The notes below the pieces were generated by a model that did no database searches, had not been told where the DNA came from, and saw nothing but the letters and a program-made list of their open reading frames with translations. A stretch of DNA of 12,179 bases from Acholeplasmataceae bacterium. GTDB lineage: Bacteria; Bacillota_I; Bacilli_A; Acholeplasmatales; Acholeplasmataceae. The stretch covers positions 1 to 12,179 of the forward strand of contig JAUSOA010000176.1 of NCBI GenBank assembly GCA_030656435.1, read 5' to 3'. Position numbers and translations under genes: made by a program. Positions 6,794 through 12,179 of the stretch are shown here, in pieces (the stretch's first letter is position 1; each line of letters starts with the position of its first letter).

Positions 6794-6849
6794 CATTTCA
6801 TTGTTACTGGTAAGGACTTCTTTAAAAGCATGATTTCAATAATGAAATG
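6794..6849 (+). repeat. Inverted repeats in the leader of the 6884 gene
   Basis: CATTTCATT (6794-6802) can pair with AATGAAATG (6841-6849). A second short pair, CATGC (6789-6793) with GCATG (6828-6832), interlaces with the first and so cannot form as a simple nested stem with it. The leader may thus have two alternative folds, but the second pair is only 5 bp. Confidence 0.35.
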
Positions 6850-6883
6850 AGAAAAAAAACGATACAGGCAAACGGGGGGGAAT

Positions 6884-7549
6884 ATGCATTATAAAAGGCT
6901 TTCCATATTAATATTTGGATTGATTGGACTACTGATTGTTAGCATAAGCATATACATTGGCTTCGAATATCTAGTAGGTTTGAATAAATGGTTAGGACTT
7001 ATCATAGGAGTCCTATTTATGATGCTTGGAGGCATTATCTATCAATATGGTGAAAAGTTTAATCTAGTATACATTTTTTCATTTATATTGAACATGATAG
7101 GTGTTGGTTTATCGATTACTGCATATTATATTTTAAAAGCCTATGCATTAAATTTTCATGATTTCTATATTGCTATCGTAGTATCAATGGCTGTTTTATC
7201 TGGATTTGGGTTGCTAACATTCATTCCAATTGTAAATAGACATTTGAAAATTTCTATAGCGATCACAATCATTATTGCCTTTATCTCATCTCTTGTTTTA
7301 TGGCTTTCAGTAGATGAATTTACGGGGCTTTCTTTTTATTTCTTAAATGTAATTTATTTTTTTATGGTAGCGATGATAGGTGCAACAAATTCTCTTAAAG
7401 ATCTAAATAAAGAAATGGCTCAGGTAAGTTTTGGATCATTCATATTAGTTAGCATCATCGTATTGATTATCTTGAGTGAAGGTGAAGCGTTAAATGGATT
7501 AGATGGAATAGGTAGTGGGTCAACTCATAAGAAAGCTAGGAAAAAGTAA
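6884..7549 (+). CDS. Small polytopic membrane protein of unknown function
   Basis: I do not recognise this 221-residue protein. It has about seven membrane helices (roughly 5-26, 35-53, 61-86, 93-114, 121-143, 147-167 and 178-197) and a hydrophilic C-terminal tail ending in a basic cluster (HKKARKK). Nothing resembling an active site is visible. The start ATG 6884 is preceded by a run of seven G (6874-6880) ending only three bases before the codon, an odd ribosome binding site that is closer than usual. The gene has its own promoter with a palindrome on the -10 box and a leader of about 100 nt, so regulation seems likely. It is flanked by the CPBP gene and the GGDEF gene and is not clearly in an operon with either. 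Confidence 0.8.
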   Translation: MHYKRLSILIFGLIGLLIVSISIYIGFEYLVGLNKWLGLIIGVLFMMLGGIIYQYGEKFNLVYIFSFILNMIGVGLSITAYYILKAYALNFHDFYIAIVVSMAVLSGFGLLTFIPIVNRHLKISIAITIIIAFISSLVLWLSVDEFTGLSFYFLNVIYFFMVAMIGATNSLKDLNKEMAQVSFGSFILVSIIVLIILSEGEALNGLDGIGSGSTHKKARKK

Positions 7550-7552
7550 AAA

Positions 7553-7577
7553 GCTGACTAGAACTCAGCAATCTTTT
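7553..7577 (+). terminator. Weak terminator after the 6884 gene
   Basis: GCTGA (7553-7557) pairs with TCAGC (7565-7569) around a 7-nt loop and is followed by AATCTTTT. The stem is short and the T-run broken, so termination may be partial. Confidence 0.45.
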
Positions 7578-7600
7578 CTCTAATTCATCCTACATTATAT

Positions 7601-7639
7601 TTAACACAGTAGTGAACAATTATTAAGATTATATTAAGA
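7601..7639 (+). promoter_or_regulatory. Phased direct repeats upstream of the GGDEF gene
   Basis: Hexamers TTAACA (7601), GTGAAC (7612), TTAAGA (7623) and TTAAGA (7634) begin exactly 11 bases apart. Three of them fit TTAA(C/G)A and the second is degenerate. Such 11-bp direct repeats are the typical site of OmpR/PhoB-family response regulators, including the Pho box of Bacillus (TTAACA-like, 5-nt spacers). The array ends 26 bases before the -10 box. Confidence 0.45.
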
Positions 7640-7662
7640 CATGCTTTTCTATTCCTCCTCTA

Positions 7663-7671
7663 TGTTAGAAT
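7663..7671 (+). promoter_or_regulatory. Extended -10 promoter for the GGDEF gene
   Basis: TG-T-TAGAAT at 7663-7671 fits the extended -10 pattern and no -35 is evident, which suits an activated promoter. The predicted start near 7678 leaves 29 nt before ATG 7707 but only 11 nt before ATG 7689, which favours the later start. Confidence 0.5.
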
Positions 7672-7706
7672 AACATTGAGAACTTATCATGAACCGAGGC
7701 GATAGA

Positions 7707-9242
7707 ATGCAAACAATACTTGAACTCTTATTAATCTTTACATGTTTCTTATCGGTGATTCCTGTTATCAATATGTTTCGCAATCGTACAGATAACAAAT
7801 ACACTTGTCTAAAATTTTTAATTTATTCTACATTTTTTTGGACTTTACTTATTGTTCTTGAAAGACTATCAACAAATACTATTCTCATTTATTACTCAGG
7901 GATGTTAGGATATCCTCTAAGACTATTATTTGCATCATTAATGTTATGTACTGTTTATCAATATGTAGAGAAGAAGCTTCCTAAATCATTTCAGATTATT
8001 CTTTCGCTATTAGTATTAGTTGACTTAACCATAGCATTAACGAACTCACAAACTTTATTATTTTTAAAACTAAGTCATTCACAACTATCCACATTTAATG
8101 ATTTATACATTTCAAATTTTGGACCACTATTTGTTTATCATTTAATTGTGAGTTATGCGGTTGCTCTAATAGCTATTGCCCTACTATTTATTTTTCTCGC
8201 GAAGCAAAAAGGAAATAGACAGTATAAAGAAGTCACAAGAATGATGGCAATTAGCGTTCTTGTAGTATTAGTTTTCAATTCATTACAACTGTTTTTTGTT
8301 ACCATAAATATCAACTTAACTTATATATCTTTGGTATTTGTCGCATTTATTTTATATGACGTTATCTATAGGAAGGACATGGTATTCAATATACGTGCTT
8401 CTGGTAGAAGTGAAATACTAGCAAACATGCGAGAAATGTATGTATTAACTGACTCAAATCGAAGAATTATCGAAGTAAGCTCACTGTTATTGAATAAATA
8501 TAATTTAAAGGCTGACGAAGTGATGGGGAAAGCATTTGATATTATTGCAGCTAATATTTCAAACAGAGTAACACTATATAGTGAATACAATATGGACGGA
8601 GAGTCAAATGTTGAAAAAGATCACTATCATTTAAGAGAAAAAGAGTTTAAGCTCAAGGGTATGAATGAATCAGGTTATATGATTTTGTTGTATGATGAAA
8701 CACAGGTTTTCAATTTATTAAGAGAATTAAATCGTTTAAGTAATTATGATACGATGACTGGACTTAACAATCGTAATTATATTGAGCATAAATTATATGA
8801 TATTAAGGATACAAAAAATATCGGTGTTTTCTCTCTAGATCTTAATGGTTTAAAAATAAATTATGACTATTTAGGTCATGAACGTGGCGTTTATTTATTG
8901 AAAACACTTTCTGCAAAGATGAAAAAGGTCTTTTTAGACATTCCTAGAAAAGAAATTGCTAGAGTTGGTGGAGATGAATTCCTAGTTATTACCTATGGTG
9001 AGAACCTAGAGACACTCAATCAAAAGAAAAGTGAGTTACTACTGGAATGCGATCACTTAGAAATCGAGAAAATGATTAGTGTTTCTATTGGACTTGCATA
9101 TGATAGCTTAGGTGACAGCAACATCTTCAGCTTAATACAGAGTGCAGATGCACAGATGTATGAAATGAAATCAAATGTCTCAAAGATATATCAAAAAAAT
9201 ATGATTGAGTTTATTAAGTTACAGGACAAATTTATTAGATGA
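7707..9242 (+). CDS. Membrane-bound 7TM-PAS-GGDEF signalling protein
   Basis: Numbered from ATG 7707 (511 residues), seven N-terminal helices (about 4-24, 35-51, 68-86, 96-112, 140-165, 179-198, 203-219) resemble the 7TM sensor module found before kinases and cyclases. A PAS-like domain follows (about 240-335), then a GGDEF domain (345-505). GGDEF (421-425), metal ligand Asp378 and ADAQMYEMK (480-488) are intact. In an ungapped comparison with PleD, the guanine-binding Asn335 and Asp344 correspond to Tyr386 and Val395, so canonical GTP recognition is doubtful. There is no RxxD inhibitory site. I chose ATG 7707 because GAGG (7696-7699) is well spaced before it; in-frame ATG 7689 is possible and adds six residues. 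It could be a diguanylate cyclase, a cyclase with other specificity, or a nucleotide sensor. Confidence 0.88.
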   Translation: MQTILELLLIFTCFLSVIPVINMFRNRTDNKYTCLKFLIYSTFFWTLLIVLERLSTNTILIYYSGMLGYPLRLLFASLMLCTVYQYVEKKLPKSFQIILSLLVLVDLTIALTNSQTLLFLKLSHSQLSTFNDLYISNFGPLFVYHLIVSYAVALIAIALLFIFLAKQKGNRQYKEVTRMMAISVLVVLVFNSLQLFFVTININLTYISLVFVAFILYDVIYRKDMVFNIRASGRSEILANMREMYVLTDSNRRIIEVSSLLLNKYNLKADEVMGKAFDIIAANISNRVTLYSEYNMDGESNVEKDHYHLREKEFKLKGMNESGYMILLYDETQVFNLLRELNRLSNYDTMTGLNNRNYIEHKLYDIKDTKNIGVFSLDLNGLKINYDYLGHERGVYLLKTLSAKMKKVFLDIPRKEIARVGGDEFLVITYGENLETLNQKKSELLLECDHLEIEKMISVSIGLAYDSLGDSNIFSLIQSADAQMYEMKSNVSKIYQKNMIEFIKLQDKFIR

Positions 9243-9272
9243 AAAGCATTTTTTTCATTACTCATGAACAAC

Positions 9273-9305
9273 TAAAAATCAGTCGTAAAGATTGGTTTTT
9301 ATTTT
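9273..9305 (+). terminator. Intrinsic terminator after the GGDEF gene
   Basis: TAAAAATCAGTC (9273-9284) pairs with GATTGGTTTTTA (9290-9301) over 12 positions with two G-T wobbles and a GTAAA loop. The T-rich stretch continues to 9305. It lies about 30 bases after the TGA stop. Confidence 0.75.
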
Positions 9306-9428
9306 GTAATCAAATGAATCGTCAAAATATATCCTTGAAGAACCCACTTTTTAAAAGAATTTCAATACCTATTCAATCGAAATGTCTATATAATCAATGA
9401 ATTGTTGAGTCTTTCAATGAAACAGTGA

Positions 9429-9457
9429 TTGCCTATCTAGTAATTTCGTTTTATAAT
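9429..9457 (+). promoter_or_regulatory. Promoter for the XRE-type membrane protein gene
   Basis: TTGCCT (9429-9434) and a consensus TATAAT (9452-9457) are 17 bp apart, giving a start near 9464 and a leader of about 25 nt. Upstream, TCAATGA occurs at 9394-9400 and again at 9414-9420, exactly 20 bp apart, which could be a regulator site, perhaps for the XRE protein itself. Confidence 0.6.
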
Positions 9458-9488
9458 TAGAGTAGAATAAACAGTTGGAGGGGAACAT

Positions 9489-10916
9489 ATGATTGGAGAA
9501 AGACTCAAGGATTTACGCATTCGTGAAAATCTTACTCAAAAAGAAGTCGCTGATATTATCAATGTCACACCACAAACAATATCTAAATGGGAACTTGGAA
9601 CAAGTGAACCTGGAATCGATATGTTGATTGCATTATCGGGACTTTACCATGTGAGTGTTGATGAAATATTAAAGGATAGCTTAAAAACACACACACAAAA
9701 AATACAAGAGCAGCATCACATTAAAATCGGTTTAATTGTGATGTATGTATTATTGCTAGCGATTGCAATTACCATCAATTTTGTTCCATATCTTACAGCA
9801 GATATCAGTGTTTTTGAATTGGGAATGATCGATTCATGGTTAGATATTCAAAGACCACTTATTCCTGTCACGTTAGAACTCAAAAGCTGGTTTTTTCTAG
9901 TATTAACCTTTTCACTCCCTTTGATATTAGCTACACTATACCTAGTGGAGAAAAAATGGTTAGGAAGTATTGTTGTTACATTTATTGGATTAACTCTACT
10001 CTTGGGACAACAGTTATCAATGCTTGCATCACCTTTATTCATAAGTCCTAATATAGGTATCATTTTGCATCTTGTCTATAATGTGATTTTGATTGCTATT
10101 TTGATTTTACTCATAACAATTAAAAATTGGAAGATAAGTCAACATATTGAAGCACATCCAAAAACATGGATTGCTTTTGTTGCTATGGTTATCTTAGTAT
10201 GCATCATGCCATTTTCATTTATAGGTGGCGGACAATTTTACTATTTCACAATTGTTGAATATGTTTTATTTGTCGTCATGATGTTTATTGCATGCATGAT
10301 GTTGCTCAAGGATATTAAGAAAATTCAAATTCCATTATTTGCCATATCTTCTTTCTTCATGTTAATTCTTAGTGCATTCGCAGGCATCTATTTTTTCAAT
10401 ACTGGTCTATATTTTGCAAGTATTATCATTTTTTCCTACATGGTTTTCTTGGCATTATCGATGTCTGAGATCAAAGATGTTAAGCTTCCATTAAATCGCG
10501 TCTTCTTATATGTAAAATTACTATTTGAAGTGTTGATATTAGGAACTTACTTATATCTTTATATATCAGCAGGAGATTTATTTAGTAATTTACATGGAGG
10601 TTATGTAGAAATAATGATTTGGGATCTCCCTCAACCATATATACCAATGATTGGTATGGTTGTCTTTGCAGTCGCAATGATTTTGAGATATATAAAAATT
10701 CATAAGGTTGCTAGATATCTATATTTTGTATGGTATATCTCTCATATTTACTACTCCGTATTGATTTATATAAATTACCCAAGTTATGATTATTTTTACA
10801 CGGATGGCATATTACTTTTTATACCTACCATTGTAGGGGCCATATATTTATTCTTCTGGTTCATTAAAATATTAATTGAAAAAAGACTTTTCAAACTAGA
10901 GCAAATTCCAGCGTAA
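9489..10916 (+). CDS. XRE-family HTH domain fused to a multi-pass membrane domain
   Basis: Residues 5-60 are a Cro/C1-type helix-turn-helix: IGERLKDLR, LTQKEVADIINV, then the recognition helix TPQTISKWELG (27-37). A short linker with a His/Gln-rich stretch (68-78) leads into about 11-12 membrane helices spanning 79 to 463, with a short charged tail. The protein is therefore a DNA-binding domain tethered to the cytoplasmic face of the membrane. Such fusions are known in Firmicutes, but the signal sensed and the target genes are generally unknown. The start is well supported by GGAGGGGA at 9477-9484 and a good promoter. It stands alone between terminators. Autoregulation is likely for this family but is only inferred here. 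The membrane part does not match any transporter I recognise. Confidence 0.88.
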   Translation: MIGERLKDLRIRENLTQKEVADIINVTPQTISKWELGTSEPGIDMLIALSGLYHVSVDEILKDSLKTHTQKIQEQHHIKIGLIVMYVLLLAIAITINFVPYLTADISVFELGMIDSWLDIQRPLIPVTLELKSWFFLVLTFSLPLILATLYLVEKKWLGSIVVTFIGLTLLLGQQLSMLASPLFISPNIGIILHLVYNVILIAILILLITIKNWKISQHIEAHPKTWIAFVAMVILVCIMPFSFIGGGQFYYFTIVEYVLFVVMMFIACMMLLKDIKKIQIPLFAISSFFMLILSAFAGIYFFNTGLYFASIIIFSYMVFLALSMSEIKDVKLPLNRVFLYVKLLFEVLILGTYLYLYISAGDLFSNLHGGYVEIMIWDLPQPYIPMIGMVVFAVAMILRYIKIHKVARYLYFVWYISHIYYSVLIYINYPSYDYFYTDGILLFIPTIVGAIYLFFWFIKILIEKRLFKLEQIPA

Positions 10917-10974
10917 AAAATTTGGTAAGTGTAAAGGAACATGCAATCTAACTTTCAAAGAGTGAAGAGTTGAT

Positions 10975-11017
10975 ATATCCGTATAGTGTGCTCAAAAAAA
11001 ATATACGAATCGGATAT
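10975..11017 (+). repeat. Imperfect inverted repeat next to the lipoprotein promoter
   Basis: ATATCCGTATA (10975-10985) pairs in two blocks with TATAC (11002-11006) and GGATAT (11012-11017), leaving a 5-nt bulge. No T-run follows, so it is not an obvious terminator. Its right arm touches the -35 hexamer of the next promoter, which makes an operator possible. Confidence 0.35.
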
Positions 11018-11045
11018 TGATTTATGAATAGTTTAAGTATAAAAT
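11017..11045 (+). promoter_or_regulatory. Promoter upstream of the repeat lipoprotein gene
   Basis: TTGATT (11017-11022) and TAAAAT (11040-11045) are 17 bp apart. The start near 11052 gives a leader of about 92 nt that contains a terminator-like hairpin. No other promoter fits between that hairpin and the start codon. Confidence 0.6.
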
Positions 11046-11072
11046 GTATATATAAAGAGAATTTAAATACGT

Positions 11073-11107
11073 ACGCAACGAGAGTTTTGTCTCTTGCTGC
11101 GTTTTTT
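11073..11107 (+). terminator. Terminator-like hairpin in the lipoprotein gene leader
   Basis: ACGCAACGAGAG (11073-11084) pairs with CTCTTGCTGCGT (11091-11102) with one mismatch and one wobble, loop TTTTGT, followed by a T-run to 11107. It lies downstream of the promoter at 11017-11045 and 36 bases before the start codon. AATTTAAA (11060-11067) and TTTAAATT (11109-11116) could form an outer stem. It may terminate readthrough from the XRE gene, act as an attenuator, or both. Confidence 0.75.
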
Positions 11108-11143
11108 GTTTAAATTTGACGATTAACTAAGGAGGAGTTTTTT

Positions 11144-12179
11144 GTGCGAAAATTATTGGTGATTTTGGCTTTTTTCTTCTTCATAATCGCTTTGGTCTCA
11201 TGTACCGGACAAGGTGACATACCAATCACCTTTATAGAAAACGGAGGAACCGAAGTAGAGGATATGACAATTAGTGCATCCAGCCCAAGTATCAATTTAC
11301 CTGAACCAACAAGAACAGGATATACTTTTGACGGATGGTATTTGGATGAGGCTCTAACTCAACCCTTTACAATTGCAGCTCTGCTGACAAATACAGCCTT
11401 GACTCTTTATGCAAAATGGACTTCCAGTGCGGTGATGTATACCATCACCTTTGAACCCAATGGAGGTAGTGCAGTAACGGCGATCACACAGGAAGCACTG
11501 ACGACCGTGGTAGCACCAGCTAATCCAACAAGAAGTGGCTATAGTTTTCTTGGATGGTATAGTGACGCAGCATTAGCTACAGCCTATACATTTTCTACCA
11601 TGCCAGCAGCAAACATCACACTCTATGCGAAATGGGAAGCTGTTGTTAATCTTAAGACAATTACCTTTGAAAGTAATGGAGGTAGTGCTGTTGATCCAAT
11701 CACTTTAAATGTTGGAACTGCAGTGACTGCACCAACTGCTCCAACTAAACTAGGTAACACATTTGGTGGATGGTATAGTGACGCTGCATTAGCTACAGCT
11801 TATACATTCACAACTATGCCAGCAAATAACATTACATTATACGCGAAATGGACAGTGAATAACTATACAATCACCTTTGAATCCAATGGTGGTTCAGTCG
11901 TTACAGCTCTCAATCAAGCGTATAATAGCGCAGTAGTAGCACCTACTGCTCCAACTAAACTAGGTAACACATTTGGTGGATGGTACAGTGACGTCGCATT
12001 AGCTACAGCTTATACATTCACGACTATGCCAGCAAATAACATTACATTATACGCGAAATGGACAGTGAATAACTATACAATCACCTTTGAATCCAATGGT
12101 GGTTCAGTCGTTACAGCTCTCAATCAAGCCTATAATAGCGCAGTTGTAGCACCTACTGCTCCAACTAAACTAGGTAACA
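11144..12179 (+). CDS. Surface lipoprotein with Listeria-Bacteroides (InlB B-type) repeats, 3' end outside the window
   Basis: The frame opens with GTG 11144 behind a strong AAGGAGGAG (11129-11137) and stays open to the window edge, giving 345 residues so far. Residues 1-19 are a basic and hydrophobic signal peptide, and LVSC places the lipidation site at Cys20, so the protein should be anchored outside the cell. It then consists of repeats of 70-73 residues starting near 11222, 11441, 11657, 11867 and 12077 (the last cut off). Each has the pattern TITFESNGG, a Pro/Thr spacer, GYTF-GWY and LYAKW that marks this beta-grasp repeat family of surface proteins. Such repeats act as stalks or adhesion modules; the effector part, if any, would lie downstream. 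The repeats become nearly identical towards the right edge. Confidence 0.92.
   Translation, partial: MRKLLVILAFFFFIIALVSCTGQGDIPITFIENGGTEVEDMTISASSPSINLPEPTRTGYTFDGWYLDEALTQPFTIAALLTNTALTLYAKWTSSAVMYTITFEPNGGSAVTAITQEALTTVVAPANPTRSGYSFLGWYSDAALATAYTFSTMPAANITLYAKWEAVVNLKTITFESNGGSAVDPITLNVGTAVTAPTAPTKLGNTFGGWYSDAALATAYTFTTMPANNITLYAKWTVNNYTITFESNGGSVVTALNQAYNSAVVAPTAPTKLGNTFGGWYSDVALATAYTFTTMPANNITLYAKWTVNNYTITFESNGGSVVTALNQAYNSAVVAPTAPTKLGN
11751..12179 (+). repeat. Near-identical 210-bp tandem repeats inside the lipoprotein gene
   Basis: Units 11751-11960 and 11961-12170 differ at 6 of 210 positions by direct comparison, and a third unit starts at 12171. The two adjacent changes cause one Ala-to-Val substitution and the other four are silent. 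Earlier units in the gene are clearly more diverged and have slightly longer periods (219 and 216 bp). Confidence 0.95.

Noticed and set aside
7689..7706. Start of the GGDEF gene at ATG 7689
   Set aside because: It would leave a leader of only about 11 nt without a Shine-Dalgarno site, while GAGG lies 7 nt before ATG 7707. Kept as an alternative.
9240..9242. TGA read as Trp (mycoplasma code)
   Set aside because: All Trp residues in the window use TGG, and a terminator follows this TGA within about 30 bases, so it is a normal stop codon.
11110..11295. Minus-strand open frame over the lipoprotein gene start
   Set aside because: It is antisense to a lipoprotein signal peptide and ribosome binding site that are clearly functional, and it resembles no protein.
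11222..12179. Tandem repeats as a CRISPR array
   Set aside because: The units are about 210 bp, in frame and translated as a known surface-protein repeat, with no unique spacers.

Overview
The window is AT-rich and gene-dense. It looks like a low-GC, Firmicutes-related bacterium, most plausibly a mollicute-like lineage that keeps the standard genetic code, such as the Acholeplasma, Izemoplasma or Haloplasma groups. This placement is an inference from four things: Gly-rich Shine-Dalgarno sites such as AAGGGG and AAGGAG, Trp encoded only by TGG, TGA used as a real stop at 9240-9242, and a surface lipoprotein made of Listeria-Bacteroides (InlB B-type) repeats. I see no rRNA, tRNA, CRISPR array, insertion sequence or phage gene.

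Layout. A gene tail (1-194) ends at a strong terminator. A lipid kinase of the diacylglycerol kinase family (295-1197) and an unknown polytopic membrane protein (1311-2381) follow, each with its own short-leader promoter, then a terminator. Next comes a superoxide dismutase with a lipoprotein signal peptide (2599-3330). It converges on a minus-strand baeRF3-family gene (3435-4583), and the two share a bidirectional terminator. The minus-strand gene has a good promoter and a structured leader of about 140 nt. From about 4970 the plus strand resumes: an Lgt-family protein (5007-5801), a CPBP/Abi membrane protease (5872-6666), an unknown seven-helix membrane protein (6884-7549), a 7TM-PAS-GGDEF signalling protein (7707-9242), an XRE-type HTH fused to a large membrane domain (9489-10916), and a lipoprotein with tandem repeats that runs off the window end (11144-12179).

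Theme. Almost every product is in or on the membrane: lipid phosphorylation, lipoprotein lipidation, two lipoproteins, a membrane protease, a membrane-bound HTH protein and a membrane-bound GGDEF protein. Genes are mostly single transcription units with extended -10 promoters (TGn before the hexamer) and leaders of 17-30 nt. Three genes break this pattern with leaders of about 90-140 nt that contain hairpins: baeRF3, the 6884 membrane protein and the repeat lipoprotein. In the baeRF3 and repeat-lipoprotein leaders the hairpin is followed by a T-run and lies between promoter and start codon, which suggests transcription attenuation.

Most notable points: the GGDEF protein keeps GGDEF and the metal ligands but has Tyr and Val where canonical diguanylate cyclases have the guanine-binding Asn and Asp; the superoxide dismutase is exported and lipid-anchored; a 22-nt palindrome lies on a consensus -10 box before the 6884 gene, which also has a G7 tract at its ribosome binding site; and the terminal lipoprotein shows recent 210-bp tandem duplication.
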